From CAYRFQ01 sp964423615 (GTDB lineage: Bacteria > Planctomycetota > Planctomycetia > Gemmatales > Gemmataceae), in the NCBI GenBank assembly GCA_964423615.1, contig CAYRFQ010000003.1, positions 62,001-126,000 on the forward strand: 64,000 nt of DNA, read 5' to 3'. A program made the position numbers and the translations under genes. This document shows positions 8,802 through 17,131 of this stretch, in pieces. Position 1 is the stretch's first letter. Each line of letters begins with the position of its first letter. The notes below the pieces were generated by a model, which was given only the letters and a program-made list of their open reading frames with translations, was not told the origin of the DNA and did not search any database.

Positions 8802-9638
8802 TCACTTGAATTTTCCCTTCCAAAAAGATAGCGGGGCTGGCACCGAAGGAAAGGCCGGACCACGGGCCTCGAGCTTCATAAATCGAAGAGGATTACGAAC
8901 CATATCCGTAACTCGCAAGCACAACGCCGTATCATCGACGACAAAATATGCCGAGGCCTTCGCTCCGTTGCTAATCTTCGCTCTCGCGTGCAGTTGTCCG
9001 TTCTTGAACTCGAGTCGTGTGAAAGCCACAATTCTCGGCTTTAAGGATCTCCCCATTAACGTCTCGATCCAGGCACACCATTTCCGAGCATCCTTGACGT
9101 TGGTCTTCAAAACGTGATCTTCCGCAGGAAGTTGTTCGAACCGTTCGAGCGGTTTGATTTCGCGGATCACTTTCTCGTCCCACAGTCGCAAGAACGGACT
9201 CTTCGTTTCCCGATTAGGGATAAGGACCAAACCCATGCCGACCTTGTCATCTATGTTTCCGCCATATCCATTGTTCAGCGGAACCCAACCGATGATGTTG
9301 TAGTCTCGCAGGCTCTCGAGCAGAAATAATCTCGCGTCCTTCCGACAAACGGCATAGTCGCTGAGTTTCCGGTTTCTCCATTGGAGACCATCCAAGATGT
9401 CACTTGCGAAGAGCAACGATGTAGTCACGACTTCCCTTTTCCGGAAGCAACTTTGATCAAGTTTGGGAAGAACGGTTGGTTCTTGAACCAACCGAGTCAA
9501 CCGCCAATCCACAGCGTCAGTGAGCGATCGCTTCACCTTCCAATCGAACTTCTGCGCCTTGTGTTTCACCACAGGATTGTCCGCGTGAGTATTCCCAACG
9601 AACGCGACAAGAAGCATCACACCAAGAAACGACTTCAA
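8802..9638 (-). CDS. Secreted protein of unknown function
   Basis: 278 residues. A short positively charged start and hydrophobic core ending in THA (MKSFLGVMLLVAFVGNTHA) form a standard signal peptide. The start is a TTG at 9638: GGAGG lies five bases upstream and gives exactly this signal peptide, while the longer TTG start at 9650 overlaps the ribosome binding site. The mature part is a mixed alpha/beta protein with a Trp/Tyr-rich middle (NIIGWVPLNNGYGGNIDDK). No domain was recognised. It is probably periplasmic. Confidence 0.75.
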   Translation of the reverse strand: MKSFLGVMLLVAFVGNTHADNPVVKHKAQKFDWKVKRSLTDAVDWRLTRLVQEPTVLPKLDQSCFRKREVVTTSLLFASDILDGLQWRNRKLSDYAVCRKDARLFLLESLRDYNIIGWVPLNNGYGGNIDDKVGMGLVLIPNRETKSPFLRLWDEKVIREIKPLERFEQLPAEDHVLKTNVKDARKWCAWIETLMGRSLKPRIVAFTRLEFKNGQLHARAKISNGAKASAYFVVDDTALCLRVTDMVRNPLRFMKLEARGPAFPSVPAPLSFWKGKFK

Positions 9639-9756
9639 GTCAACCTCCAAGGTTATGGAACTACGGACGTCCGCAGGGCATATCCTCGGCTACCCGTTAC
9701 TCGCAACAAATAGCCTGACCTCCACCAGTACCACAACTCTCGTATTCGGGTGAACC

Positions 9757-11361
9757 TCAGTTTGGTTTAAGCCTTCTGCGAAGGTCCTCAACGATCTCCT
9801 TGACCGGAACACGCTCCTGGTCAAGGCTGTCTCGATCCCGAATCGTTACCGTGCCGTCCGTGGCCGTTTGGTCATCGACCGTGTAACAAAACGGTGTCCC
9901 GGCCTCGTCTTGTCGACGGTAGCGGCGACCGATGTTACCCTTGTCGTCATAGAAGACCGCAAAACCCTCACTCTTCAGAGATCGGTAGATGTCGAGAGCT
10001 ACGCCTTTCTGTTGTTCGTCCTTACCCATGAGAGCAAAAACGGCTGCCTTGATCGGAGCGATTCGCGGGTGAAACTTCATGACCACACGTTTCTCGCCTT
10101 TGACCTCTTCTTCGTGATAGGCTTGGCACAAGAAAGCCAACGTCGCTCGATCGGCACCGGCCGAAGGTTCGATCACATGGGGGATGAATCGTTCCTTGGT
10201 CACCTCGTTAAGGTAACTCAAGTCTTTACCGCTTCCAGGGTGTTTTGGCTTACCGTCTTCGCCCTTTTCAACGACCAGCGAAGCCCCCTCTCTGATGAGC
10301 TTGCCTTCCATGTGACTACGAAGGTCAAAGTCACCTCGGTGCGCGATCCCTTCGAGCTCACCGAACTCGCCCTCAGCCATGAACGGAAATGCGTATTCGA
10401 TGTCAGCAGTCCCGACCGAATAGTGGGCGAGTTCGAATTGGTCATGTTCGCGGAGTTGCAAACGTTCTTCCGATAACCCAAGGTCAAGGTACCACTTGTA
10501 CCGACGGTCGCGCCAATACTGATACCAGCGGGAGGAGCTTTCCGGATGGCAGAAGAACTCGATCTCCATCTGTTCGAATTCGCGTGACCGGAAGGTAAAG
10601 TTCCGCGGCGTGATTTCGTTGCGAAAACTCTTACCGATCTGGCCGATCCCAAACGGAACTCGCACGCGGCTGCTATCGACAACATTCTTGAAGTTGACGA
10701 AGATGCCTTGTGCCGTTTCGGGCCTAAGAAATGCTGCGTCGGCTTCACTCCCGAGGGCACCGACAATGGTCTTGAACATCAAATTGAATTCACGAGGTGT
10801 CGTCAACGTCCCGAGCGTTTTGGTGTCCGGGGCAACCACTTGGGAGAAGTCTTCAACGTTCGTCAGACAGACCAAAGGACCTTCCCACTCGAGTTGATCC
10901 GCTTGTTTCGCCCGCAAGTTGAAGTACTTGAGTGCTTTTTGCTCGGCTTCGCCCTCGCCATCTGGACCACTACTCTTGACGGCAACGAAAACCTTTTGGC
11001 CTTTCGCAGTGACCCAACGCCCGTTGACCTGGTCATGGCGGTAGCGTTTTTTCGTCTCTTTACAATCGACCATGAAGTCGTGGAACAAGTCATAGTGACC
11101 ACTCGATTTCCAGACCGAAGGATGCATTACGATGCTACAATCGAGCCCAACCATCTGGTAAGCCTCCGGAGACCCAGGAGGCACGTCGGTGTCATCGTGT
11201 GTGGTGACCATGTCCTGCCACCAACACTCCTTGACATTCCTCTTGAGTTCCACACCCAATGGTCCGTAGTCCCAAAAGCCCTGAAAGCCCCCATAGATGT
11301 CGCTTGACTGAAAGATGAAACCACGCCGCTTACAGAGCGACACCAATAAATCCATGTCCAT
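9757..11361 (-). CDS. glyS: Glycine--tRNA ligase (single-chain, alpha2 type)
   Basis: 534 residues. Class II aminoacyl-tRNA synthetase that charges tRNA-Gly with glycine using ATP. The N terminus LCKRRGFIFQSSDIYGGFQG and the following WDYGPLGVELKRN are diagnostic of the alpha2 (eukaryote/archaea-like) form rather than the GlyQ/GlyS heterotetramer. Motif 2 (SFRNEITPRNFTFRSREFEQ) and the C-terminal anticodon-binding domain (FHPRIAPIKAAVFALM) are present. GGAGGGG lies about eight bases before the ATG. It is the last gene of a same-strand run larA-comB-glyS with gaps of 89 and 58 bases, which may be one transcript. Confidence 0.96.
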   Translation of the reverse strand: MDMDLLVSLCKRRGFIFQSSDIYGGFQGFWDYGPLGVELKRNVKECWWQDMVTTHDDTDVPPGSPEAYQMVGLDCSIVMHPSVWKSSGHYDLFHDFMVDCKETKKRYRHDQVNGRWVTAKGQKVFVAVKSSGPDGEGEAEQKALKYFNLRAKQADQLEWEGPLVCLTNVEDFSQVVAPDTKTLGTLTTPREFNLMFKTIVGALGSEADAAFLRPETAQGIFVNFKNVVDSSRVRVPFGIGQIGKSFRNEITPRNFTFRSREFEQMEIEFFCHPESSSRWYQYWRDRRYKWYLDLGLSEERLQLREHDQFELAHYSVGTADIEYAFPFMAEGEFGELEGIAHRGDFDLRSHMEGKLIREGASLVVEKGEDGKPKHPGSGKDLSYLNEVTKERFIPHVIEPSAGADRATLAFLCQAYHEEEVKGEKRVVMKFHPRIAPIKAAVFALMGKDEQQKGVALDIYRSLKSEGFAVFYDDKGNIGRRYRRQDEAGTPFCYTVDDQTATDGTVTIRDRDSLDQERVPVKEIVEDLRRRLKPN

Positions 11362-11419
11362 GCTCTAACCCCTCCGATTGGGTGGCCGATGTCTTGAGAA
11401 CTTTCAGGTATCTATTATT

Positions 11420-12142
11420 TTACAACATTCGCAGTGGATCGTGATGCAACTCAGGAACGATCGTGAACCGATCCGGTCTTGCTGCCTCCTCAATATCGTC
11501 TTTGTATCCGAGGTCCACGAGAGTCCTTCCTCCAAGGCTCTGGTAGAGCGGAGTGATAGAATCGATTTCGTAGTGCTTATACAAAACGGAAGCCAAGAAG
11601 GCGCTGTCGTTCATTTCCACCGTCTCGGTCTGGACCAGATGATCGACTAGCGCACCTGCAAGCAACGTATCTTCGAGCGTCACTTCTCCCGCCGACCCCG
11701 CGCACAGTATATGAACTGGACGCGTTTCTTGCCCAAGGAGTTCGCAGACGGCTTTGCGATTTGTGAATGCCGCAGCCAGTACACGGTCTGCTTTTGCGGC
11801 CTTGAGAACCGCTCGGGTGCCGTTCGTCGTGGTCATGACAACAGTCTTTCCTGCACACCTTCCGGAGGTGTATTCGAGAGGCGAGTTGCCGACATCAAAA
11901 CCTGGCAACGGCTTGCCGTCACGCTCCCCGCCGAGCACGACAGAGCCGTTCGGGAAGCTTGCAGCCAGAGTTTTGGCTTCCTCGATTTCGCCACAAGGCC
12001 GAACGTCCACGCAACCGGACACCAACGCTTGCACAATCGTCGTGGTCGCACGTAACACATCGATCACCACCGCGACACTACCAACTAGAGCAGCGTCATC
12101 AACCAACGAGGGGAGAAGATGGACTTGGACTTGACGAGACAT
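11420..12142 (-). CDS. comB: Probable 2-phosphosulfolactate phosphatase (ComB family)
   Basis: 240 residues, full length for the family. Conserved motifs are DVLRATTTIVQAL near the N terminus, GERDGKPLPGFDVGNSP in the middle and TTTNGTRAV. ComB is a magnesium-dependent acid phosphatase that releases sulfolactate from phosphosulfolactate in the coenzyme M pathway; many bacterial homologues occur without the rest of that pathway, so the real substrate here is uncertain. No comA or comC was seen in the window. It lies between a larA-like gene and glyS on the same strand. Confidence 0.88.
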   Translation of the reverse strand: MSRQVQVHLLPSLVDDAALVGSVAVVIDVLRATTTIVQALVSGCVDVRPCGEIEEAKTLAASFPNGSVVLGGERDGKPLPGFDVGNSPLEYTSGRCAGKTVVMTTTNGTRAVLKAAKADRVLAAAFTNRKAVCELLGQETRPVHILCAGSAGEVTLEDTLLAGALVDHLVQTETVEMNDSAFLASVLYKHYEIDSITPLYQSLGGRTLVDLGYKDDIEEAARPDRFTIVPELHHDPLRML

Positions 12143-12231
12143 GGGACCCTCTCATCAGAAGCGAGACAACAAAATGGCAAGAGGGCATTGTCGCAGAAGG
12201 GATGACAAAAGCAAGTCTTGGGGAACCCGAG

Positions 12232-13512
12232 CTAAGCTTGTGAGGCAACATAAGGCAATACGTATGGCCCCTTCGGAATCACCGCGACTTTCGCACTCGG
12301 GCCATATTCTTGCAACGAGTCAGCCACAGCTTGTTCGACGGTCGCGACTGGTTCCACATAACACTCGCGAAGTATTTCGGCCGCAATCCCATCGCTGACG
12401 AACTTGACTTTACACCGTGCGCACACCTTCGCCAGTTCTTCGAGTTGCCACTGATCCATCACAAAGTAGTCTTTGCCTAGAATCCTTTCCTTGAACGCCC
12501 TGAGATCAGGGTTGTCTTTCATGAGGCTCTGGAACTCGGGGCTACCAAGACCTTCGCTGAGACTCGCGGCGATCACAATCGTCCCGCCATTCTTGACGAT
12601 CGGTAACGCACCTGTCATCCCTTTGATGGATTGATAATAGGTCGTGTCGAGCGGGTAACCAGCCGAACTCGTCACCACAACATCGACCGCTTCGGGGACT
12701 GGTACTCGAACAATGTCTTGGACAAAGCGAACCCCCGTTTCCCACGCCTCGATCATGTCACCAGCACCCAACCAGGTAATTTGTCTTTGCTCATCGATGC
12801 AAACATTCACGATGAAATCACACCCAGCCATCTTCGCGATAAGAGTATTCTCTTCGTGGACTGGATTTCCTTCGAGAATTCCACAGTCAGCGTTGGGATG
12901 CTCAAGGAACTTTGGTCCGTGCCATACTTTGACCGTTTCCAGCCCGGCGATTCCTGGACAGATCACTTTCCGGCCACCACTGTATCCGGCCATCAAGTGC
13001 GGTTCGATCAAACCTGTCGTAATCTTCAAGTCAGCCCGAATGTAGCGACTGTCGAGATACACAGGCACGCCTCGAGCGGTCGTCCCGAGGAAGTCGTGTT
13101 CCTCTGTCACTTTTCCGTGGTGGTTCTCGATCCGGTAGTTTGCAGCGATCTCGGGCCCAACCAGTTCGATGACTTCTTCCCCCTCGTTCGGTCGATGCAA
13201 TCCCGTGGCGATCAAGATGACGATCTTCTCCCTCGGAATACCAGCATCCTCCAACGTCTTGAGGATCGGAGTGAGGATCAATTGATTGGGCACAGGCCTG
13301 GTGATATCACAAATCAATAGGCACGCATCCTTGCGGCCCTTCGCCAACTCGGCAAGGGGAGGTGTTCCAATAGGATTGGCCAAAGCATCAAGAAGAGCCT
13401 TTTCGGGATTTCCGATCGGTGTGGCCTTTTTGATGGCCAACGGCCCGACGATTCGCTCGTCGGGGAGTTCTACCTCCAAGCCAGTGCGTCCATAGTCGAG
13501 CGTCAGTTTCAT
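12232..13512 (-). CDS. larA: LarA-family nickel-pincer racemase (lactate racemase-like, DUF2088)
   Basis: 426 residues from the ATG at 13512, which gives the usual MKLTLDYGRTGLEVEL family start; a longer frame to 13575 adds 21 unlikely residues. Typical LarA motifs are DITRPVPNQL, ATGLHRPNEGEE, KITTGLIEPHLMAGYSGGRK and SSAGYPLDTTYYQSIKG. Family members interconvert the stereo-configuration of 2-hydroxy acids with a covalently bound nickel-pincer nucleotide; the TGLHRP and IEPH regions carry histidines in the positions expected for cofactor and catalysis. The cofactor genes larB, larC and larE are not in this window. First gene of the larA-comB-glyS run. The exact substrate may differ from lactate. 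Confidence 0.87.
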   Translation of the reverse strand: MKLTLDYGRTGLEVELPDERIVGPLAIKKATPIGNPEKALLDALANPIGTPPLAELAKGRKDACLLICDITRPVPNQLILTPILKTLEDAGIPREKIVILIATGLHRPNEGEEVIELVGPEIAANYRIENHHGKVTEEHDFLGTTARGVPVYLDSRYIRADLKITTGLIEPHLMAGYSGGRKVICPGIAGLETVKVWHGPKFLEHPNADCGILEGNPVHEENTLIAKMAGCDFIVNVCIDEQRQITWLGAGDMIEAWETGVRFVQDIVRVPVPEAVDVVVTSSAGYPLDTTYYQSIKGMTGALPIVKNGGTIVIAASLSEGLGSPEFQSLMKDNPDLRAFKERILGKDYFVMDQWQLEELAKVCARCKVKFVSDGIAAEILRECYVEPVATVEQAVADSLQEYGPSAKVAVIPKGPYVLPYVASQA

Positions 13513-13580
13513 AACAGTGTCCAAATGCGAAGGGTGATGAAGTTCGGATGTCGGCGTGGGGAGATTTTTCTCCAATAGGT

Positions 13581-13586
13581 ATTATA
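13581..13586 (-). promoter_or_regulatory. Possible -10 element for the larA-comB-glyS run
   Basis: Read on the minus strand this is a perfect TATAAT, about 69 bases upstream of the larA start codon. No good -35 hexamer lies 16-18 bases further upstream, so the call rests on the -10 alone. Confidence 0.3.
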
Positions 13587-13718
13587 CTTTTTCCATTGAG
13601 TCCGTCTGCCAGCCCCACGGACTCGCCAACATCAACTCGCCACCTGTAGCGTCGATACGGGTAGCCTGAGAAGACACCCTGAGCAATTAACTTCGAACCA
13701 ACCCGAAAGAACCAAACA

Positions 13719-14738
13719 ATGCGAACACCCGTCGTGATGATAACCGGAGCCAGTGGCGAAATCGGCCATGCCTTGATCACTCGCCTGAGCAAAGAACAAA
13801 ACCGCCCGATCATCACGCTCGACTTACGACCTCTCTCCGACGAGCTGAAGCCTCTGGTCCTCCGCGAAATCAACGGCTCGATTCTCGATGGCGAGTTACT
13901 TGACCGCGTTCTGGCCGAGTATGAAGTCGAGTTGATTTTTCACCTGGCGGCACTGCTCTCGACACGATGCGAATTCTCGCCGGTCACGGCCCACCGTGTT
14001 AACGTCGAAGGTACAATGTCGATGCTCGACTTCGCCCAGAAGCAAGGCGAATCACACGGTCACCGGGTGCTTTTCTTGTATCCCTCTTCGATCGCCGCAT
14101 ACGGACTTCCGGATCTCGCGACGAAGGCCAACGCAGGCAAAGTGACCGAGGACGAGTACAATAAGCCCACCACCATCTACGGTTGTAACAAACTCTATTG
14201 CGAACACATCGGCCGGTATTATTGGAGCCACTACAAACAACTAGCAGCGCAACCTCTTTCGGGAAAAGTCGACTTCCGGTGCCTTCGGTTCCCCGGACTC
14301 ATCTCCGCCGTCACCATACCCTCCGGCGGGACGTCTGACTACGCATCCGAAATGATTCATGCTGCTGCCAAAAACCAGCCTTATGCTTGCTTCGTTCGCC
14401 CAGACACACGAATTACGTTCATGGCCATGCCCGACAGTGTTCAAGCCCTACTACGGCTAGCCCGAGCTTCGCGTGACCAATTAACCCGAACGGTGTACAA
14501 CGTCGGAGCCTTCAATCCGTCCGCAGAGGAAATCCAGAGGATCGTTCAAGACGAGTTTCCGCACACAGAAATTGCCACCCAAGTTGACGAGAAACGTCAA
14601 GGCATCGTAGATAGTTGGCCCGAAGACGTGGATGATTCTGCGGCACGAGAGGAATGGGGATTCCGTCCAGAATATGATTTGGAACGGGCGTTCCAGGAAT
14701 ATTTAATTCCTACGATCCGGCAAAGATACGCGTCTTAA
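13719..14738 (+). CDS. NAD-dependent epimerase/dehydratase, extended SDR family
   Basis: 339 residues. Rossmann glycine motif ITGASGEIG (8-16), D35 after the second strand, Ser123/Ser124 and the catalytic Y154-x-x-x-K158 (IYGCNKLYCE) are all present, so the enzyme should be active. The C-terminal half (FRCLRFPGLISA, then MAMPDSVQALL) resembles the L-threonine 3-dehydrogenase-like and UDP-sugar epimerase branch of extended SDRs. The reaction would be an NAD(P)-dependent oxidation or epimerisation in the cytoplasm; the substrate cannot be fixed from sequence. It is convergent with glgC. The start has only a weak purine-rich sequence upstream. Confidence 0.88.
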   Translation: MRTPVVMITGASGEIGHALITRLSKEQNRPIITLDLRPLSDELKPLVLREINGSILDGELLDRVLAEYEVELIFHLAALLSTRCEFSPVTAHRVNVEGTMSMLDFAQKQGESHGHRVLFLYPSSIAAYGLPDLATKANAGKVTEDEYNKPTTIYGCNKLYCEHIGRYYWSHYKQLAAQPLSGKVDFRCLRFPGLISAVTIPSGGTSDYASEMIHAAAKNQPYACFVRPDTRITFMAMPDSVQALLRLARASRDQLTRTVYNVGAFNPSAEEIQRIVQDEFPHTEIATQVDEKRQGIVDSWPEDVDDSAAREEWGFRPEYDLERAFQEYLIPTIRQRYAS

Positions 14739-14747
14739 AAGGCAGCA

Positions 14748-14789
14748 GGCCGAGGACAACAGGCCACAATGAGCTTTCTGCCCTCGGCC
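14748..14789. terminator. Hairpin between convergent genes
   Basis: Arms GGCCGAGG and CCTCGGCC (perfect, 8 bases) lie between the stop codons of the epimerase and glgC. It may end transcription from either side. There is no T-run, so the call is tentative. Confidence 0.35.
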
Positions 14790-14796
14790 CGGTCCA

Positions 14797-16095
14797 TCAA
14801 ATCTCCGTTCCGTCGGGGACGATGACACCTTTCGGAATGACCACAACTCCGTCACGAATGATATATGGTCGATTCTCGCCATCATCGCCCAGGTAATCGG
14901 CAGCTCCGGCTTTACTCCGAATTTTGACGTTTGCCCCGATCCGGACGTCCTTATCGACGATGGCATCTTCAACGAGGGAGCCCATTCCGATCCCTATATC
15001 AGGGATGCCTCGACTCTTGTTCTCGGCTCGCTCTTCTTCAGTTTCGAACCTGTCGGCACCAAGCATCACGGTGTTTCGAATCTGGGCATCTCGGCCGATC
15101 TTGGTCCGAACGCCCAATACGGCTCGGCCTATTTTCGCACCGGGTTCTACAACGCAGCCGTCACTAATGAGGCATTCATTGAGTTCGGTCGCGCTGACAC
15201 GGGAAGCAGGAAGATAGCGCATTCGTGTGTAGATGACCCCACCTGGGCTGTGAAAATCAAAAGGTGGATTTGGACCCGTCAATTGAAGGCTCGCCTCATG
15301 ATAGGCTTTCACCGTCCCAACGTCTTCCCAGTATCCGTCGAACAGGTGCGTCTGGACTTTCATCGTGTGCAGGATTTCAGGAAAGATCTGCTTCCCAAAG
15401 TCCGTCTTTTCGGGATCATTCACGGATTTGATCAGCGACTCTCTCTTGAACACGTAAATCCCCATGCTGGCCAAATATTCGCGACCATTGGGTTGGATGC
15501 CTCGTTTTTCGATCCACTCGGGAGACACGCGTACTGGCTCGCGGCCCTCAGCCGTCTTGGGCTTCTCCACAAATCCAAGAACCCTCCCACTATCGTCAAC
15601 CTTGACCAAGCCCAGCGCAGGAGTCTCACTGGTCGGAACGGGCAACACGGCAATGGTGGCGTCGGCATCATTTTCACGATGTGTTTGTATCAACTTTCGA
15701 AAGTCCATCCGGTAGAGCTGATCACCGGACAAGACCAACACCTCCTTGCATCCGTCCTCGTGGACATAACGCATGTTTTGGCGCACAGCGTCAGCTGTAC
15801 CTTGATACCAGTCCATGTTTTCGTTCGTCTGCTGGGCCGCCAAGATTTCGACGAATCCACGACTGAATGGATCGAATTTGTATGTGTTTGCGATGTGGCG
15901 ATGTAGGCTCACGCTCAAAAATTGCGTGAGAACGTAAATCCGGGACAAGCCACTGTTGATGCAATTGCTGATTGGAATGTCAATCAGGCGATATTTCCCG
16001 CCAATCGGAACGGCGGGCTTACTTCGAAGCATCGTCAAGGGCCACAGGCGAGTTCCTCGACCACCGCCGAGGATAAGGCTAAGTACGTCACGCAT
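14797..16095 (-). CDS. glgC: Glucose-1-phosphate adenylyltransferase
   Basis: 432 residues. Makes ADP-glucose from glucose-1-phosphate and ATP, the committed step of bacterial glycogen synthesis. The nucleotidyltransferase start LILGGGRGTRLWPLT, KPAVPIGGKYRLIDIPISNC, the WYQGTADAVRQN segment and SGDQLYRMD are all typical. A C-terminal left-handed beta-helix (hexapeptide pattern around LISDGCVVEPGAKIGRAVLG) forms the regulatory and oligomer domain. The ATG at 16095 gives the normal family start; an in-frame ATG at 16149 adds 18 residues without support. No other glycogen genes are adjacent. Confidence 0.95.
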   Translation of the reverse strand: MRDVLSLILGGGRGTRLWPLTMLRSKPAVPIGGKYRLIDIPISNCINSGLSRIYVLTQFLSVSLHRHIANTYKFDPFSRGFVEILAAQQTNENMDWYQGTADAVRQNMRYVHEDGCKEVLVLSGDQLYRMDFRKLIQTHRENDADATIAVLPVPTSETPALGLVKVDDSGRVLGFVEKPKTAEGREPVRVSPEWIEKRGIQPNGREYLASMGIYVFKRESLIKSVNDPEKTDFGKQIFPEILHTMKVQTHLFDGYWEDVGTVKAYHEASLQLTGPNPPFDFHSPGGVIYTRMRYLPASRVSATELNECLISDGCVVEPGAKIGRAVLGVRTKIGRDAQIRNTVMLGADRFETEEERAENKSRGIPDIGIGMGSLVEDAIVDKDVRIGANVKIRSKAGAADYLGDDGENRPYIIRDGVVVIPKGVIVPDGTEI

Positions 16096-16557
16096 CGTGG
16101 ATAGATCTGTGTTTAAGGGTGAGAGGGTCGGCGTTCTAATTAGCGCCATACTAGCACACTAAGAGGGGGAGAACGCAAGGAGAAATTTTTCTTTCGAAAT
16201 CCAACTGAGCAGAATTTTGCCCGAATTCGCGATTCCGGAGGAACCCCGACCAACACTGGGAGAGATGCGAGAAAGGCATGGGCATGGGAAAATCGACTGC
16301 TCTGCTGCGCTCACCGTGAATGAGTGCAGCGGACCTTCGAAGGAGAAATCCCGATCGGCTCGCCCCAAGACACACACAGAGGCTTCCCATGAGCCGATGC
16401 ACCGAAAGGTGCCCGATTCTTCGTTGGCAATCTCCGTGTTTCGCGGTATTTAAAGTGAATGCATAATGGTGTCACCCAACAGCCAAGCACGTTGGTGGAG
16501 AAATCAAAAACAACCACTCACGAACTTACCTTTACACTCGGCAGGGTTCGCAAGATC
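16096..16557. other. Intergenic region between divergent glgC and the COQ7-like gene
   Basis: About 460 bases. It must contain the promoters of both divergent genes. Nothing with a conserved pattern was seen apart from scattered AAGGAGA-like runs without a following reading frame of useful length. An in-frame ATG at 16459 could lengthen the COQ7-like protein by 33 residues. Confidence 0.5.
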
Positions 16558-17121
16558 ATGAAATTAGAACATACCGAACTCGTCGACTTACTTCGCCTGG
16601 CTTACTCGGCGGAAAAAGCCGCTGCCTTCGCTTACATTGGTCATGCTGGTTCTTTGAAGAAAAAACCGGAGGCCAAACGAGTCAACGAGATCGAGCAAGA
16701 CGAATGGAATCATCGCGATCAAGTTAAGCGAATAATGGATGAATACGGCATCGAACCTTCCCGCTACTACGAGATGAAATATCATCTGCTTGGAAAATTG
16801 ATCGGTCTGAGCTGTTACTTCATCGGCCGATTCATGCCGTATTTCTTTGCCGGCCGATTAGAAAGCGGGAATGTTTGCGAGTACTTCCGGATGATGCATT
16901 ACTTCCATTCCCTTGGCATCACGAAACATGATGACGTCCTCTACGAGATGGGTATCAAAGAAAAAGAACACGAAGTCTACTTTTTGAACATGGTGAAAGA
17001 CGAAAGTTGGCTCCCGATCTTCGAAAGAATTTTTGCCTGGGGGCCAACCAAGAGCACCAACGACGTCGACCTAGAAGAAAAACGCTCAATCATGGAATCC
17101 CACAAATATTGTCGAACTTGA
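16558..17121 (+). CDS. COQ7-like di-iron ferritin-fold protein
   Basis: 187 residues from the ATG at 16558. All ligands of a carboxylate-bridged di-iron four-helix bundle can be placed: E19, E49-x-x-H52, E108 and E135-x-x-H138. Spacing and size resemble COQ7 (demethoxyubiquinone hydroxylase) and related ferritin-like proteins. A hydrophobic stretch (LLGKLIGLSCYFIGRFMPYFFAG) between helices 2 and 3 suggests monotopic membrane binding, as in COQ7. The organism appears to use menaquinone, so the classic ubiquinone role is doubtful (inference). The next gene, a phosphatase-cytochrome fusion, starts 10 bases after the stop, so the two are probably co-expressed. The start could also be 16459. Confidence 0.78.
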   Translation: MKLEHTELVDLLRLAYSAEKAAAFAYIGHAGSLKKKPEAKRVNEIEQDEWNHRDQVKRIMDEYGIEPSRYYEMKYHLLGKLIGLSCYFIGRFMPYFFAGRLESGNVCEYFRMMHYFHSLGITKHDDVLYEMGIKEKEHEVYFLNMVKDESWLPIFERIFAWGPTKSTNDVDLEEKRSIMESHKYCRT

Positions 17122-17131
17122 ATGGCCCCTC

